Positions 10,347 through 21,100 of a DNA stretch of 64,000 nt are shown here, piece by piece. The stretch is from contig CP012815.1 of assembly GCA_001936135.1 (NCBI GenBank), forward strand, positions 1,240,001 to 1,304,000, read 5' to 3'. Numbering within the stretch: the stretch's first letter is position 1; each line of letters opens with the position of its first letter. Source of the stretch: Saccharomycopsis fibuligera x Saccharomycopsis cf. fibuligera. Taxonomy: Eukaryota; Ascomycota; Saccharomycetes; Ascoideales; Saccharomycopsidaceae. A program made the translations under genes and the position numbers. The notes under the pieces were generated by a model that saw nothing but the letters and a program-made list of their open reading frames with translations, searched no databases and was not told the DNA's origin.

Positions 10347-12179
10347 ATGGACGCTGACAGCACCACAAGGTTCGTTCCAGAACACCGTCGTACCAACTTC
10401 AAGAACAAATCCAGATTTGAGGCCGATGAATTGAGACGTAGAAGAGAAACCCAGCAGGTTGAATTAAGAAAACAAAAAAGAGACGAAACTTTGGCCAAGA
10501 GAAGAAACCTTGTTGACATCAACTTGAATGACGATTCTGATGACGAGAATGCTGAAGATGATCAAAACTTTTTGCAACATGTATGTATAAAGCAATTTTT
10601 CTATTGGGTTTTAGTTTGCTGTTTACATTAAGATGACTTTTACTGGGCTTTTTTTATCTGTCAGCAGTTCAGTAAACAGAATGCTTTGCCATGGCATTGC
10701 TTTGATGACTTGACTTTCTTTTCTATCGCTGGCGTTTACAGAGTGTTGGCTTTTTTTACCTTTCGCTGTGCATTTTACTAACGCGTAATTTTCTAGCTTG
10801 AGTATGAATTACCGAAGATGATGGACGAAATCAGATCACCAGATTTCAACTCCCAGTTGCATGCTACTGTCAAATTTAGACAAATTCTTTCCAGAGAACA
10901 CAACCCACCAATTGATTTGGTCATTAAGACAGGCGTTGTTCCAATTTTGGTCAAGTTTATGCAAGATCAGCCAGAACTTTTACAATTAGAAGCTGCTTGG
11001 GCGCTTACCAACATTGCTTCTGGTACTTCTGACCAAACTAAGATTGTGGTAGAAGCCGGTGCTGTTCCTTTCTTTGTTCAACTATTATACTCTCAATCAT
11101 TAGAAGTTAAAGAACAAGCTATTTGGGCTTTGGGTAATGTTGCTGGTGACTCTTCTGCGTTCAGAGATTACGTTTTGAGCTGCAATGCTATGCCGCCTGT
11201 TTTGTCTTTGTTCAGTTCCACTAAAATGTCTTTGATTAGAACTGCTACCTGGACTTTGTCTAATTTGTGCAGAGGTAAAAACCCACAACCAGACTGGGAC
11301 ATTGTGAGTGTTGCTTTGCCAACTTTGGCCAAATTGATCTACTCTACCGACACTGAAACTTTGATTGATGCTTGTTGGGCAATTAGTTACTTGTCCGATG
11401 GTCCAGCCGAAGCCATTCAGGCAGTTATTGATGCTAGAATCCCAAGAAGATTAGTGGAGCTCCTTGGTCATGACTCCAATATGGTCAAAACCCCTGCTTT
11501 GAGAGCTGTTGGTAATATCGTTACTGGTAACGATTCCCAAACCCAATATGTCATTAATGCCGGTGTCTTGCCAGCTCTTTTGCCTTTGTTGTCCAATCCA
11601 AAAGAATCAATCAGAAAGGAAGCTTGTTGGACCATTTCTAACATTACTGCTGGTAACACTGAACAAATTCAGGCTGTTATTGACAGTAACTTGATTCCAC
11701 CATTGATCAGAATTTTGGCTGCTGGTGAATATAAAACTAAAAAAGAAGCATGTTGGGCCGTAAGTAATGCATCTTCTGGCGGTTTGACCAAACCTGACCA
11801 AATTAGATATTTGGTTCAACAAGGATGCATAAAACCTTTATGTGATTTGCTCACCATTGGTGATAACAAGATAATTGAGGTTGCCTTGGATGCATTGGAA
11901 AACATTTTGAAGATGGGTGAAATGGAAAAAGAACTTAAGGGTACTACTATCAATGAGAATGCGATCTACATTGAAGAAGCTGGTGGTATGGACAAAATTT
12001 TTGAATGTCAAAGAAATGAAAACACAAAAATCTACGAAAAAGCTTATAACATTATTGAAAAATACTTTAACGAAGACGAAGATGAAGGTAATAATGAAGA
12101 ATTGATGCCAGTGGATAACGGTGACACTTTTGGCTTTGGTGCTCCAACTCAACAACCACAAGGCGGTTTCCAGTTTTAG
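10347..12179 (+). CDS. SRP1: Importin alpha (karyopherin alpha), spliced
   Basis: Nuclear import adaptor that binds classical nuclear localisation signals and importin beta. CDS is join(10347..10580, 10797..12179), 538 residues. Exon 1 encodes the Arg/Lys-rich importin-beta-binding domain (TNFKNKSRF...[18 protein letters not shown]). Exon 2 encodes about ten armadillo repeats with the diagnostic Trp/Asn pairs ([33 protein letters not shown]). It ends in an acidic tail and FGFGAP. The protein matches yeast Srp1 almost throughout. The 216-nt intron is phase 0. The C-terminal exon alone would lack the IBB domain. Not one in-frame CTG occurs in the gene, which is evidence on the genetic code. Confidence 0.96.
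10581..10796 (+). other. SRP1: SRP1 intron
   Basis: GTATGT at 10581, TACTAAC branch site at 10776-10782, and TAG ending at 10796. The branch A lies 15 nt from the 3' splice site. Joining restores the Srp1 frame ([10 protein letters not shown]). Confidence 0.93.
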
Positions 12180-13337
12180 TTTCACCAAAAAAAAAAAAAA
12201 AAAAAAAATAAAAAGCCATTAACTCACTCAATCACCCTTTCCCCTTGTCTGATTCTATTTGCTTTTCTCTTTAAGTGTTCATATGCGAACCAATTTTTCA
12301 TTCCTTGCTTGTTTTCCTTTATATTTTTCCATAATTTCTCATTCCTCTTGGTTGCAAATAACAAACCATATATTTGCTTTCATTTGGCCTAACTTTCTTG
12401 ATGATCTTTTACCTTTCTGACTTAACTAATTATCAAATTTTTTACTTTTACACGTTTTGTTTTTTCCCTTGTTATTTTATTTTCATAATTTTTTCCTCAG
12501 TTTTATATAATGTTGTTCCCCATCATTTTTTCATTTTTCATTTTCCCTTTTATAAATTTTATATGTCTTTTTACCTCTATTCATTTAATTTAACTACTCA
12601 TTTTACCATTATCTCGTTTTTCTTTTTTCTTTTTTCTTTTTCTTTCTTCTTTCATGATGGTTCTGTTTGTTCATGTTCTACTCTACGACTCGTATGATCC
12701 TTTTTTTTTCTTATTGCTGTCTTCACTATTCCTATACTATTTTATATCCTGGTTTGACATTTTTCCTTTCTCGGTCTTCCTTACCTCACGCTTTACCAGG
12801 GTCAGTAAATTGCCAGTGAGGCTCTTTACATAATGGGTGGCGAGCATAAGTCACGTAAAGCGGCTTTCGCTGCTGTATTTTAGTGTCCTGATTGCCACAT
12901 AAGAACAAACCTATTAACTACGACTTGACCTATACTTCTCCCTTTTTACCCATCTCCTCTGAAGCTATTCGACATTCAATATCAATATACGCAACAATCT
13001 TTTCTGGAATTTATGGTTTGAGAAACCTCGTTAGCAGATAAAAGGTTGTAGTGTGTGTAGCAAGGAGCGTGGTGTGTAGGCAGCAATCGCCGACTGAAGC
13101 CCTTCGATCCGAAGCGCTAGTGTCGACTGGCTTGCGATGCGATGTGACATCCTAAATTAGCATAAAATCATAGCCTAATGCCGCTGCTGAATCACAAAAT
13201 TCATGTCGTTAAAAGAGCAGTTGTTTGTCTAAAAGCAAGTGTTTACCTGGTTTAAAAAATTTTTGAACGACAATTATATCTTTTTGCTTGTGGAAAAAAT
13301 CGCATTTTCAAAATCAAAGCATACCAACAGAAATACA
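12180..13337. other. SRP1 3' region and PXP1 promoter
   Basis: An A22 run at 12187-12208 lies just after the SRP1 stop. It is followed by about 550 bp of strongly T-rich DNA (12230-12730) and then more balanced sequence before PXP1. The frame at 12374-12697 is a low-complexity artefact of the T-rich stretch. Confidence 0.5.
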
Positions 13338-15232
13338 ATGGCAACTAGCACTGGTGCTGAAACAATTGCTGATGTCCTTAAGGCACTTGGAGTGGATACC
13401 GTGTTTGGACTAGTTGGAATACCGGTGATTGAGGTAAGCATTGATCCAATGACTCTTTGGCTGTATCTATGTATAAAATACACCTTATTTTTATTTTATT
13501 TTAGCTTTTTTTCTTTTTTCTTTTCGTGCGTGTTTTGGTTTAACGTATTTACCGAGCTAACTTAACATTATAGATCGCTGATGCACTTCAAGCTCACAAC
13601 ATCAAATTCATCGCCTTCAGAAACGAACAAGCAGCCTCATATGCAGCCTCAGCATACGGCTACTTAACAAACAAACCAGGGATCCTATTAGTAGTTGGTG
13701 GTCCTGGTATAGTGCACGCATTACCAGGGATTTTCAATTCGCAGAGTAATAATTGGCCACTTTTGGTTCTTGCTGGATCAGTGGAATCTGATGTGCTTTA
13801 CAAGGGCGGATTCCAAGAACTTGAACAAGTAAGTATTGTTAAACCGTTTACTAAATTTAGTGCGAAAATCACACATGTGGAGCAAAGCGCAAGAATTTTG
13901 AGTAAAGCTTATAGAGTTAGCTTGTTTGGTAAGCCGGGATGCAGTTATGTGGATATTCCTGGAGATATCATCCAGCATGAATTGAGCAATGGAGAAAAGC
14001 AGATAGTCAATAAAGAACAAAGTAGTTTGACTGCAAATTTACAAGCACCTAGATGCGGAGCAGATCCTTATAGTGTGCAAGAGGCAGTAAGGGCAATAAA
14101 GACCGCTAAGACACCATTAGTTATTGTTGGAAAAGGTGCAGCTTATTCAGGCGCTTCTGAGGAGTTAACTAAATTTATTGACAAGTTTCAAATCCCATTT
14201 ATCCCAACTCCAATGGGTAAGGGTGTGATTTCTGATTTCAATAAGTTCAACGCGTCTTCGGCTAGATCTTTAGCCCTCAGTAGTGCAGATGTGGTTATTC
14301 TTGCGGGTGCTAGATTAAACTGGATTATGCATTTTGGCGAAGCAAAAAAATATCATCCAGATGTGAAGTTTATCCAAATCAATCTGGACGCAGAGCAAAT
14401 AGGAGAAAATTATCAAAATCTCGAAGACGTCCATTTTGGTCTTGTTGGAGATGTAAAATTAGTGGTTCAACAACTACTTGAACATCCAAATTTGCAAAAT
14501 TACACAAACAAAGCTAGCTTATTGGAGATCCTTAAAGAGAAAATAGTCAAGAATAGGAAACTGCTAGCAGACAAGGAAGACACCTTAGGACCAAGTGGGA
14601 AACTAACTTACAATTCTGTATACAAATCAATCAGAGAGCAAATTAAGTCAATATCCAGCAACACTGTAATTGTTTCTGAGGGCGCAAACACCATGGATAT
14701 TGCAAGAATCTCATTCTCAATGGACAAACCAAGATTACGGCTTGATGCTGGCACAAACTCTACAATGGGAGTTGGGCTAGGTTATGCTATCGCTGCTAAA
14801 TTGGCTGATCCTCTGAAGCATGTTATTGCCATCGAAGGTGATTCTGCCTTTGGGTTTTCTGCCATGGAGTTGGAAACTGCCGCACGGTATAATCTAGGTA
14901 TAGTGGTGGTAGTGATGAATAATAGTGGCATATATCATGGAATTACTGAAGAAAACAAGGATGATAGTGTAAAGAAGCCAATTGAGTTGTCGCAAGACAC
15001 TAGATATGACTTGCTTGCTAATGCATTGGGAGCTGAAGGACATTTGGTGACCACGTTGGATGAGTTGAAAAATGCAATTGATGCTTCACTCGCTGCTGCT
15101 AGTAGTGGTGGTAAAAATGGTAAAAAAAGCAGTTTAATTAATGTGATTATTGAACCAGGCGCGCAAAAAAAGATTCTGTTTGGATGGCAAAACAAGAAAC
15201 CTAAGAAGGAAGCAGAAATATCAAAGTTGTGA
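13338..15232 (+). CDS. PXP1: Peroxisomal ThDP-dependent enzyme, oxalyl-CoA decarboxylase/2-hydroxyacyl-CoA lyase family, spliced
   Basis: CDS is join(13338..13433, 13574..15232), 584 residues. Acetolactate-synthase-fold enzyme closest to S. cerevisiae Pxp1 (YEL020C) as remembered. The N-terminal pyrimidine-binding domain carries the catalytic Glu50 in FRNEQAASYAASAYGY. The central domain has GKGAAYSGA and GARLNWI. The C-terminal diphosphate-binding motif runs from EGDSAFGFS to VVVMNNSG (about 14832-14925). The last residues SKL are a canonical peroxisomal targeting signal 1, so it should act in the peroxisomal matrix. Family members cleave 2-hydroxyacyl-CoA or decarboxylate oxalyl-CoA; the exact substrate is not settled. 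The ATG at 13338 fits the family start; an in-frame GTG 99 bp upstream does not. Confidence 0.9.
13434..13573 (+). other. PXP1: PXP1 intron
   Basis: 140 nt, phase 0. GTAAGC donor at 13434, GCTAAC branch candidate at 13556-13561, and TAG ending at 13573. Splicing joins GIPVIE to IADALQAHN, restoring the conserved domain. Confidence 0.9.
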
Positions 15233-15740
15233 ACATGTTTGTAATGTGTACCGAAGGTCTCCCTTGGTTACTGATATCTCGCACAATTTATTCCCGAATA
15301 AAGTGCCGATTTCATCATCTTAATGTGATATAATCCTTAAGTCTTGCGTTTTTTTATTTTTTTTTTTTTTTCATAGTTGAAAATCTTCTTTTTGTTTGTG
15401 TATTGTAGAGTAAGAGTTTTTACACTAAAAAACATTACTTCAAAGCATTAATATGAAAGATGTCAATACTATATCATAATATGTCTGTAATTTGTGCGAT
15501 TACATTTTTACACATTGAGGGCATAGTGCGCTGATGTGAGATTGTCGGTGATGTGCGATTATGTATGAAAAATATAGAAATAAAAAAGTACAAACGGTAA
15601 AAAAGAACTCTAGCAAAGATATTTCAAACGGATGAATTAAAAAACAAGAACTGCAATAAAAAAAAATAAGAGTAAAAAAAGTGTTAAAAAGCGTTTAAAT
15701 GGCCCAAATATAAATCACCATCTTTAGCTAACCAAATTAA
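15233..15740. other. Convergent spacer PXP1/PHO84
   Basis: The 3' ends of both genes meet here. AT-rich, with a T run at about 15355-15371. Nothing else recognised. Confidence 0.55.
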
Positions 15741-17450
15741 TTAAGCAGCTTTTTCAGAGTTGTCACTTCCATAGTTAGTGTTAGCCAATTTACTTGGATC
15801 AACTTCACCATGCAATTCTTCAGACAACTCTTCCAAGGTTTTTCTCTTAGTTTCAGGGATCAACAAAGTGGTAAAGATACCAATCAACATGAAAAGAGCA
15901 AAAATTTCCATAACGTGAGGCAAGAAACAATTACTGTTATCTTTAGAACATCCATGGTCTTTCAAAGTACCAATAGCGGTTTGAGCAATTATTGCTCCAA
16001 CTTTACCAGCAGCAGCAGAAATGCCGTGAGCAGTGGATCTGTATCGGGTTGGAAAACATTCACCAGGAACAATAAAAGTGGTGGTGTTTGGGCCAAAATT
16101 TTGGAAAAATTGAGCCAAAACATAAAACGCCAATAAACCGTGTTCACCTATCTTGTGGTAAGCAAACCCAATAATACACAAAATAATAGTCAACAAAATG
16201 AAACCCATCAATTGCACTGGTTTTCTACCGACAATATCAATAGTGGCGACAGAGAACCAATAACCTGGAATAGAACCAGCACAAATCAAAATCAAATTAC
16301 CAGCAGCAGAGTTGAACAATTTTTCATAAATGTTGTTAGATTTAGCATAACCAATAGTTTGTAAAATACTTGCAGTGTTCAACCCCAAACCATAGTAAGC
16401 TACATCCAACATAAACCAAGAACCGGCAGTACCAAGCAAGATTTTACCATGTTTCCATTGCCCAAAATGTCTGCAAAAATCTGCCCAAGAAGCCTTTGGT
16501 GGGCTAATAATTTCTTCATTGTGAGTTTCAGTGGCTCTGAGTTCTTCAATTTCTTGTTCTTTAGCATTCCCAATTTTACCGTTAACAAAATGATTAATGT
16601 CAGCAGCAGCAATTTCGACATCATTAGCAACATCAAAAGTATATCTTGGGGATTCCGGAATTGTTAATCTGAAATACAAGGCAATACAACCAGGAACGCA
16701 ACCAAACCCGATAATAATTCTCCAAATAGTGTCCAAAGCTCTTAAACAGGTGTGGTCACAACTCTTGTAGCTAGTAGCATCAATTAACTGGTCTTTATAA
16801 CCAGCGATTGCAATAATCGCAACAATACCAGCAAGCAATTGACCCCAGCCCTGGTTAGCAAAGACTGCGCCCATGATTGCGCCTCTCCATTTAGTAGTGG
16901 AGAATTCAGAAGTAATGATAGAAGACAACGGATAATCACCGCCAATACCAATACCCATGACAATTCTAACAAAGGCAAAGATGGCGGCAAAGTTAATAGC
17001 AGGAGAAGGGCCTAGACAACATTGGATAATAGTAGCGGCAATCATGATAATCAATTCGACACCATAAATTTTTTTTCTACCAACTGCATCGGCTAACCAA
17101 CCGAAACCAAGTTGGCCAATAACGGTACCAACTGAAGTGGAGACTTTCAACAAGGTTTCAGTGGAAGCTGGAATTTTTCCAGCCCAATACACATACACTA
17201 AAGCGGTCATACCCATATTGATGGCAAAAATATCATATGCATCAGTCATGAAACCAACGCCAGCCACCATAATAGCTCTGATATGGTACCAGCCAAAGGC
17301 GGCATTATCAATTTTTTCTAAAGCCAATCTTCTTCTTTCCAAAGGGTCAGAAATGTGGGCAAAATCGTTAATATAATTGTGGAAGGCAGCATTACCACCA
17401 GCGGTCAAGTTTTCATTGGCAACCACCTTCTTGTTTTGATTGTCAGCCAT
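15741..17450 (-). CDS. PHO84: High-affinity H+/phosphate symporter
   Basis: 569-residue plasma-membrane transporter of the major facilitator superfamily (PHS family) that imports inorganic phosphate with protons. Twelve membrane spans are evident. Family landmarks are GFMTDAYDIF in span 1, ADAVGRKKIYG in loop 2-3, GIGGDYPLSSII in span 4, IPESPRYTFDV before the central loop, DIVGRKPVQ in loop 8-9, and PGECFPTRYR. The tail has the usual PETKRKTLEELSEE. Codon use is strongly biased, as expected for a highly expressed gene. The promoter region carries three Pho4-type motifs and a TATA box, so induction by phosphate starvation is likely. Start ATG at 17450. Confidence 0.93.
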   Translation of the reverse strand: MADNQNKKVVANENLTAGGNAAFHNYINDFAHISDPLERRRLALEKIDNAAFGWYHIRAIMVAGVGFMTDAYDIFAINMGMTALVYVYWAGKIPASTETLLKVSTSVGTVIGQLGFGWLADAVGRKKIYGVELIIMIAATIIQCCLGPSPAINFAAIFAFVRIVMGIGIGGDYPLSSIITSEFSTTKWRGAIMGAVFANQGWGQLLAGIVAIIAIAGYKDQLIDATSYKSCDHTCLRALDTIWRIIIGFGCVPGCIALYFRLTIPESPRYTFDVANDVEIAAADINHFVNGKIGNAKEQEIEELRATETHNEEIISPPKASWADFCRHFGQWKHGKILLGTAGSWFMLDVAYYGLGLNTASILQTIGYAKSNNIYEKLFNSAAGNLILICAGSIPGYWFSVATIDIVGRKPVQLMGFILLTIILCIIGFAYHKIGEHGLLAFYVLAQFFQNFGPNTTTFIVPGECFPTRYRSTAHGISAAAGKVGAIIAQTAIGTLKDHGCSKDNSNCFLPHVMEIFALFMLIGIFTTLLIPETKRKTLEELSEELHGEVDPSKLANTNYGSDNSEKAA

Positions 17451-17606
17451 GATAAAAAATTATCCTTCAGATGTGATTTTTTACTGATATGTTTTGCAAA
17501 AAACTGACAAGCGGTATTTGAGAGAGACTAAGGCTGCTGATTCTTCTGAAAAATTTACTAAGAAAATTAAAACGAAAATAAGCAACAAGACTAAGATACC
17601 ACCAAG

Positions 17607-17616
17607 ACTATATATA
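17607..17616 (-). promoter_or_regulatory. TATA element of PHO84
   Basis: A TATATATA run about 160 bp upstream of the PHO84 ATG, downstream of the Pho4-type sites. Placement suits a TATA box; the assignment is inferred. Confidence 0.45.
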
Positions 17617-17746
17617 TGCCAAATATTCAATCAATCTTCTCAACGAGTGTAACGATGGTGAAGAAAGGAGGAGCCAAAAAGAAATGCGTCAGGAACAGAG
17701 TTTGGGCCTTATGCATGCTGCTGCGCCTGTCTCCTCGGCTGCAGCG

Positions 17747-17752
17747 AACGTG
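17747..17752 (-). promoter_or_regulatory. Pho4-type E-box CACGTT
   Basis: AACGTG on the + strand reads CACGTT towards PHO84. It lies about 300 bp upstream of the ATG and 28 bp from the CACGTG at 17780. Pho4 binds CACGTG/CACGTT in S. cerevisiae PHO84. Confidence 0.45.
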
Positions 17753-17779
17753 GTTTCCGTATTGGGAGAATAGCATGTT

Positions 17780-17785
17780 CACGTG
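17780..17785. promoter_or_regulatory. Pho4-type E-box CACGTG
   Basis: Palindromic CACGTG about 330 bp upstream of the PHO84 ATG. This hexamer is also bound by Cbf1 in yeasts, so it is not exclusive to Pho4. Confidence 0.5.
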
Positions 17786-18111
17786 CTCTACTGTATTACA
17801 GTTTATGATAAGACTCAGACAGTGCTCGTGCCACTCACTGCCAGACATAGAAGCTCAGGGAAGGCCAAAAGAGTTTTCACCAAGAGCCCAGGAGGCCAAG
17901 GGGCCAAGGGCAACGGCAGACGGCTAGCCTGGCCTGGGCAGGACTTTGGCGTGATGTAAATGCTTGGAAGACAAGAGTAGATGAAGTGTCGGGATATGAA
18001 AGAGCGAAAATACTCCAAGCAAGAGAGACTCAATAAGTCAAGAAATAGGCATCGCATTGTAGCAATGAAAAGCAAGTTGCATTTAGCACGAATAAACGGG
18101 AAGCAGCACAA

Positions 18112-18117
18112 AACGTG
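18112..18117 (-). promoter_or_regulatory. Pho4-type E-box CACGTTTT
   Basis: Read leftwards this is CCCACGTTTT, the T-flanked form resembling UASp1 of the PHO system. It lies about 665 bp upstream of the PHO84 ATG. Confidence 0.4.
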
Positions 18118-21100
18118 GGAGACCTTAGCAGCTTTTAGCAGCCACGCGGCAGTCGCCAACACTCCCGCTGCTGCAATGCTTCTCCCAGAGAGGATCTAAA
18201 GGCTGTCAACAAAGTCTCCAAAAATGCCCAATCACAATAGAGATTTGCCGTCACTGTAAACCGGACTCGGTGTGTTCTTTTGATTCACTATGTTGAGTGC
18301 CGTTTGATAATGGTAGACAACCACCAATCGGTTATTCAGGGTTGGCAGGCGTACACATAACTGGAATCAATTTTTACTACTATCGGACAGACACTTTTAG
18401 TGAGACCGCTCTGATCCTAACACATTGCAAATCAATAAACTGACTTTTTAGGTAACTACTCACACTATCATCCAGTCCATATCTTTCTATTACTACTCCT
18501 TTTTTATGTCACTTTTCATCGCTCTTTTATTGCTGCAATGGCAAGTTTTGGGATATCTCTTCCAATGTTATTTAGCTAACACTTGCTATTTCATAGAACC
18601 TAAGTAAACTATAAACAAAACTGCAAAAGATTAAGACCGAAAAAAATTTTTTATAAACTTTCTCCAAACTTAATGATCTGTATTTTTTTTAGCGTCATAC
18701 CTTTATGGAGTACCACGTTTTACTATTTTCTTGCTGCCATTTGGCTAAGTCTACTTTGTCCGCTTTTTTTACCTTTAGTTTCTCATTATATTTTTTTTTT
18801 TTTTTTTTTTCTTATCTAGTACAAAAAATTTCCAGCTGCTATTGGAATTTTCTCACAAATCGATCCAATCCAAAACAAATCGAGAATTACTAAATATCGG
18901 AGTTTTGGGAATAGCACGTATAAAAGCCTGGTGCTTTGTGGTTTATAAGTGTGGGCAAAATGGTTGTTGTAAGAGATCACTTTTTTCAATGCCAAGGTGT
19001 TGGTTGGCAACTACAGAATTTGAGACTCATTTACAGTTTCTTAACTGAACACTAGTCCAGTAAGTTTTGATTTCCTTTTTGTTTCCTTTATAGCTTCGGA
19101 GTAATGCGGCTATATGTTATAGTAATCAAACTATTTTAAAGGCGGCTTTTCAGATCCAGCAAACAAATTTGTTTCCTCGGCGATCACTGTTGCCGACTTT
19201 TCTTTTATTGAAGTTATTCCCTTACTCGTTTTCTTTCACCTTTTCATTTGCGAATCAAAAAAAAAAAAAAAAGTTGACTTATTGAGTGTGCGGAATGCCA
19301 GGAATCATCTTCGGGTTAGCCCACACAACGTCTCAAGATTGAAAATTCAGGAGAAAAGAAAACCATCTGCAATGTTCAAATTTGGCAGGATGTCGCACGA
19401 CGGTGGACATTTCCCGCTTTCGGAAAGAGTCACGCGGTGTCATGAGAATATACGTCCCCCATGCATGAGGGGCGGTTACCCTCGAACACAGCTAAGTGTG
19501 GTTGACAGTTGCCATGCATGCGATGCATCGAAGCTGTCTAGCTTTTTTTTATGAATAACACTTTGGTTGACTTCAATCAGACTGCCAGTTTTTTTGTTAA
19601 AAAACTGTTAGGGAGCTTTTACGGCAGAAGCAATAATTTGTTAGCAAATACCTAAATAAATGAAAAAAAGTTAGCAAATCAGCTTTTACAACCTTTGGTT
19701 TCTTGGCTCGTAGATGACATTAAAAAGAAAAAAGGTTCACTACACTGTACACTAAACTATAGTATAGTTGCGAAATTGCTCTGTTATAAACGGCCTCAAA
19801 TTAGAGATTCTTTTATGTTGAATGTTGAAGCTAGTAAAATTAGCAAGTTTTTAAAGTTTTACTCAATCAAAAAAAAAAAAAAAAAAAAAAGCTAGTCGAG
19901 TACCAAAAAACGGTGTTTACTATGCAAACCCAAAAGTCACATCAAAAGATTGCTGACCATTCTATTCTTTCATGAGAGCTTTTCTCATAGTTGATATGTG
20001 AAACGGCATGTTATTCATTCATCAAAATCATATGTATTAATCAAACAATCCTATTTTTTACTCTTTTGGCTATGTCCTTGTTCAAATATTGAGTTAGTTA
20101 TTGTCAATAAACATTCAGGTAGCATAGGCTGTGGTCTTGGTGCTTTGGTAAGAGAAGCTCAGGATTTATGGTTTTTCTTTTTGATATCAACTAAAGCTAA
20201 ACTTTTTTTTGGTGACCACCTAAGGTCAACAAATATAGTCACTTGAATTATAGTATCTGAGAAGCCAATATACAGAGCAGTTGAAAAGTTAAACTAGCGA
20301 AATTAAATAAAGTGCGGTTGAGCCGTGCCTAACTGCTAAACGAGTGCCGTTGTATTCCTTATGTGCTTTCATTTAAACCGACATAGGAGCTCTTTTGCCT
20401 TTTTTTTTTTTTTTTTTTTTTGGTTTATCATCTAAGTTTTGGCAATATTAACAGCCACGATGTTTGCTTGTAGTTAGCATGTACGCTGCAGATTAGCATT
20501 GAATAATTGTGCCTTGTGTACTCGTAAGACATCAACATATTGTTTCTATACTGCTTTACACCTACATTTACATTTACCCTCTTCTTAGGTCCGGTTTTTA
20601 TTGATGAGAAGCCCATAACACCCGCCTTGTAGATTTACTCAAGCCAAGAGGATCAACTCTGTTTTCTTCAGTTTATTTTGTCACTTAATATGAAGCTATA
20701 TCAGTTTTATTAAATGCTTACTTGATGTAAAGATAACAGTCTTTCCATCTTCCATTTTTTAGTATTGCGTGAAACTAAGCCTAGAAGTGACTATGTTAAA
20801 AATTCATATGGCTTTGAACAAAGAGTTTTTACTTGCTATCTATTTTACGTGTTCGGTTAGAGACAATCGATAATTGATCTTTGTCTGGTCCTATTTATAA
20901 ATTAAAAGGAAAGGCTTAATATAGAACCTATACATTTGGCTATGCTCGTTTGTTAGGAACAAGGATGATTGCAAGAATCTGTAAGGAACAAAATCACTAG
21001 GCTTGAATTTAATTAAGCAATGAGCCGGTATCTGCAAAGTGTTCCTAATCATAAATAATCGAAGGCTCTCAAAATGTATTTAGGGCTATTGTATTTATCT

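Noticed and set aside
13081-13140. CCCTTCGATCC segment resembling a tRNA T-arm
   Set aside because: No acceptor stem, D-arm or anticodon arm pairs around it, and no B-box consensus.
13239-13337. In-frame upstream extension of PXP1 starting at GTG
   Set aside because: Not ATG, hydrophobic/basic and unlike the family. The ATG at 13338 gives the expected N-terminus.
17616-17927. 103-codon ATG frame upstream of PHO84
   Set aside because: Overlaps the PHO84 TATA and Pho4-type sites and has no recognisable domain. The frame is open because the region is GC-rich.
18291-18700. TGTTG start resembling a yeast LTR end
   Set aside because: No matching CAACA end, target-site duplication or internal element could be found. 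Treated as chance.
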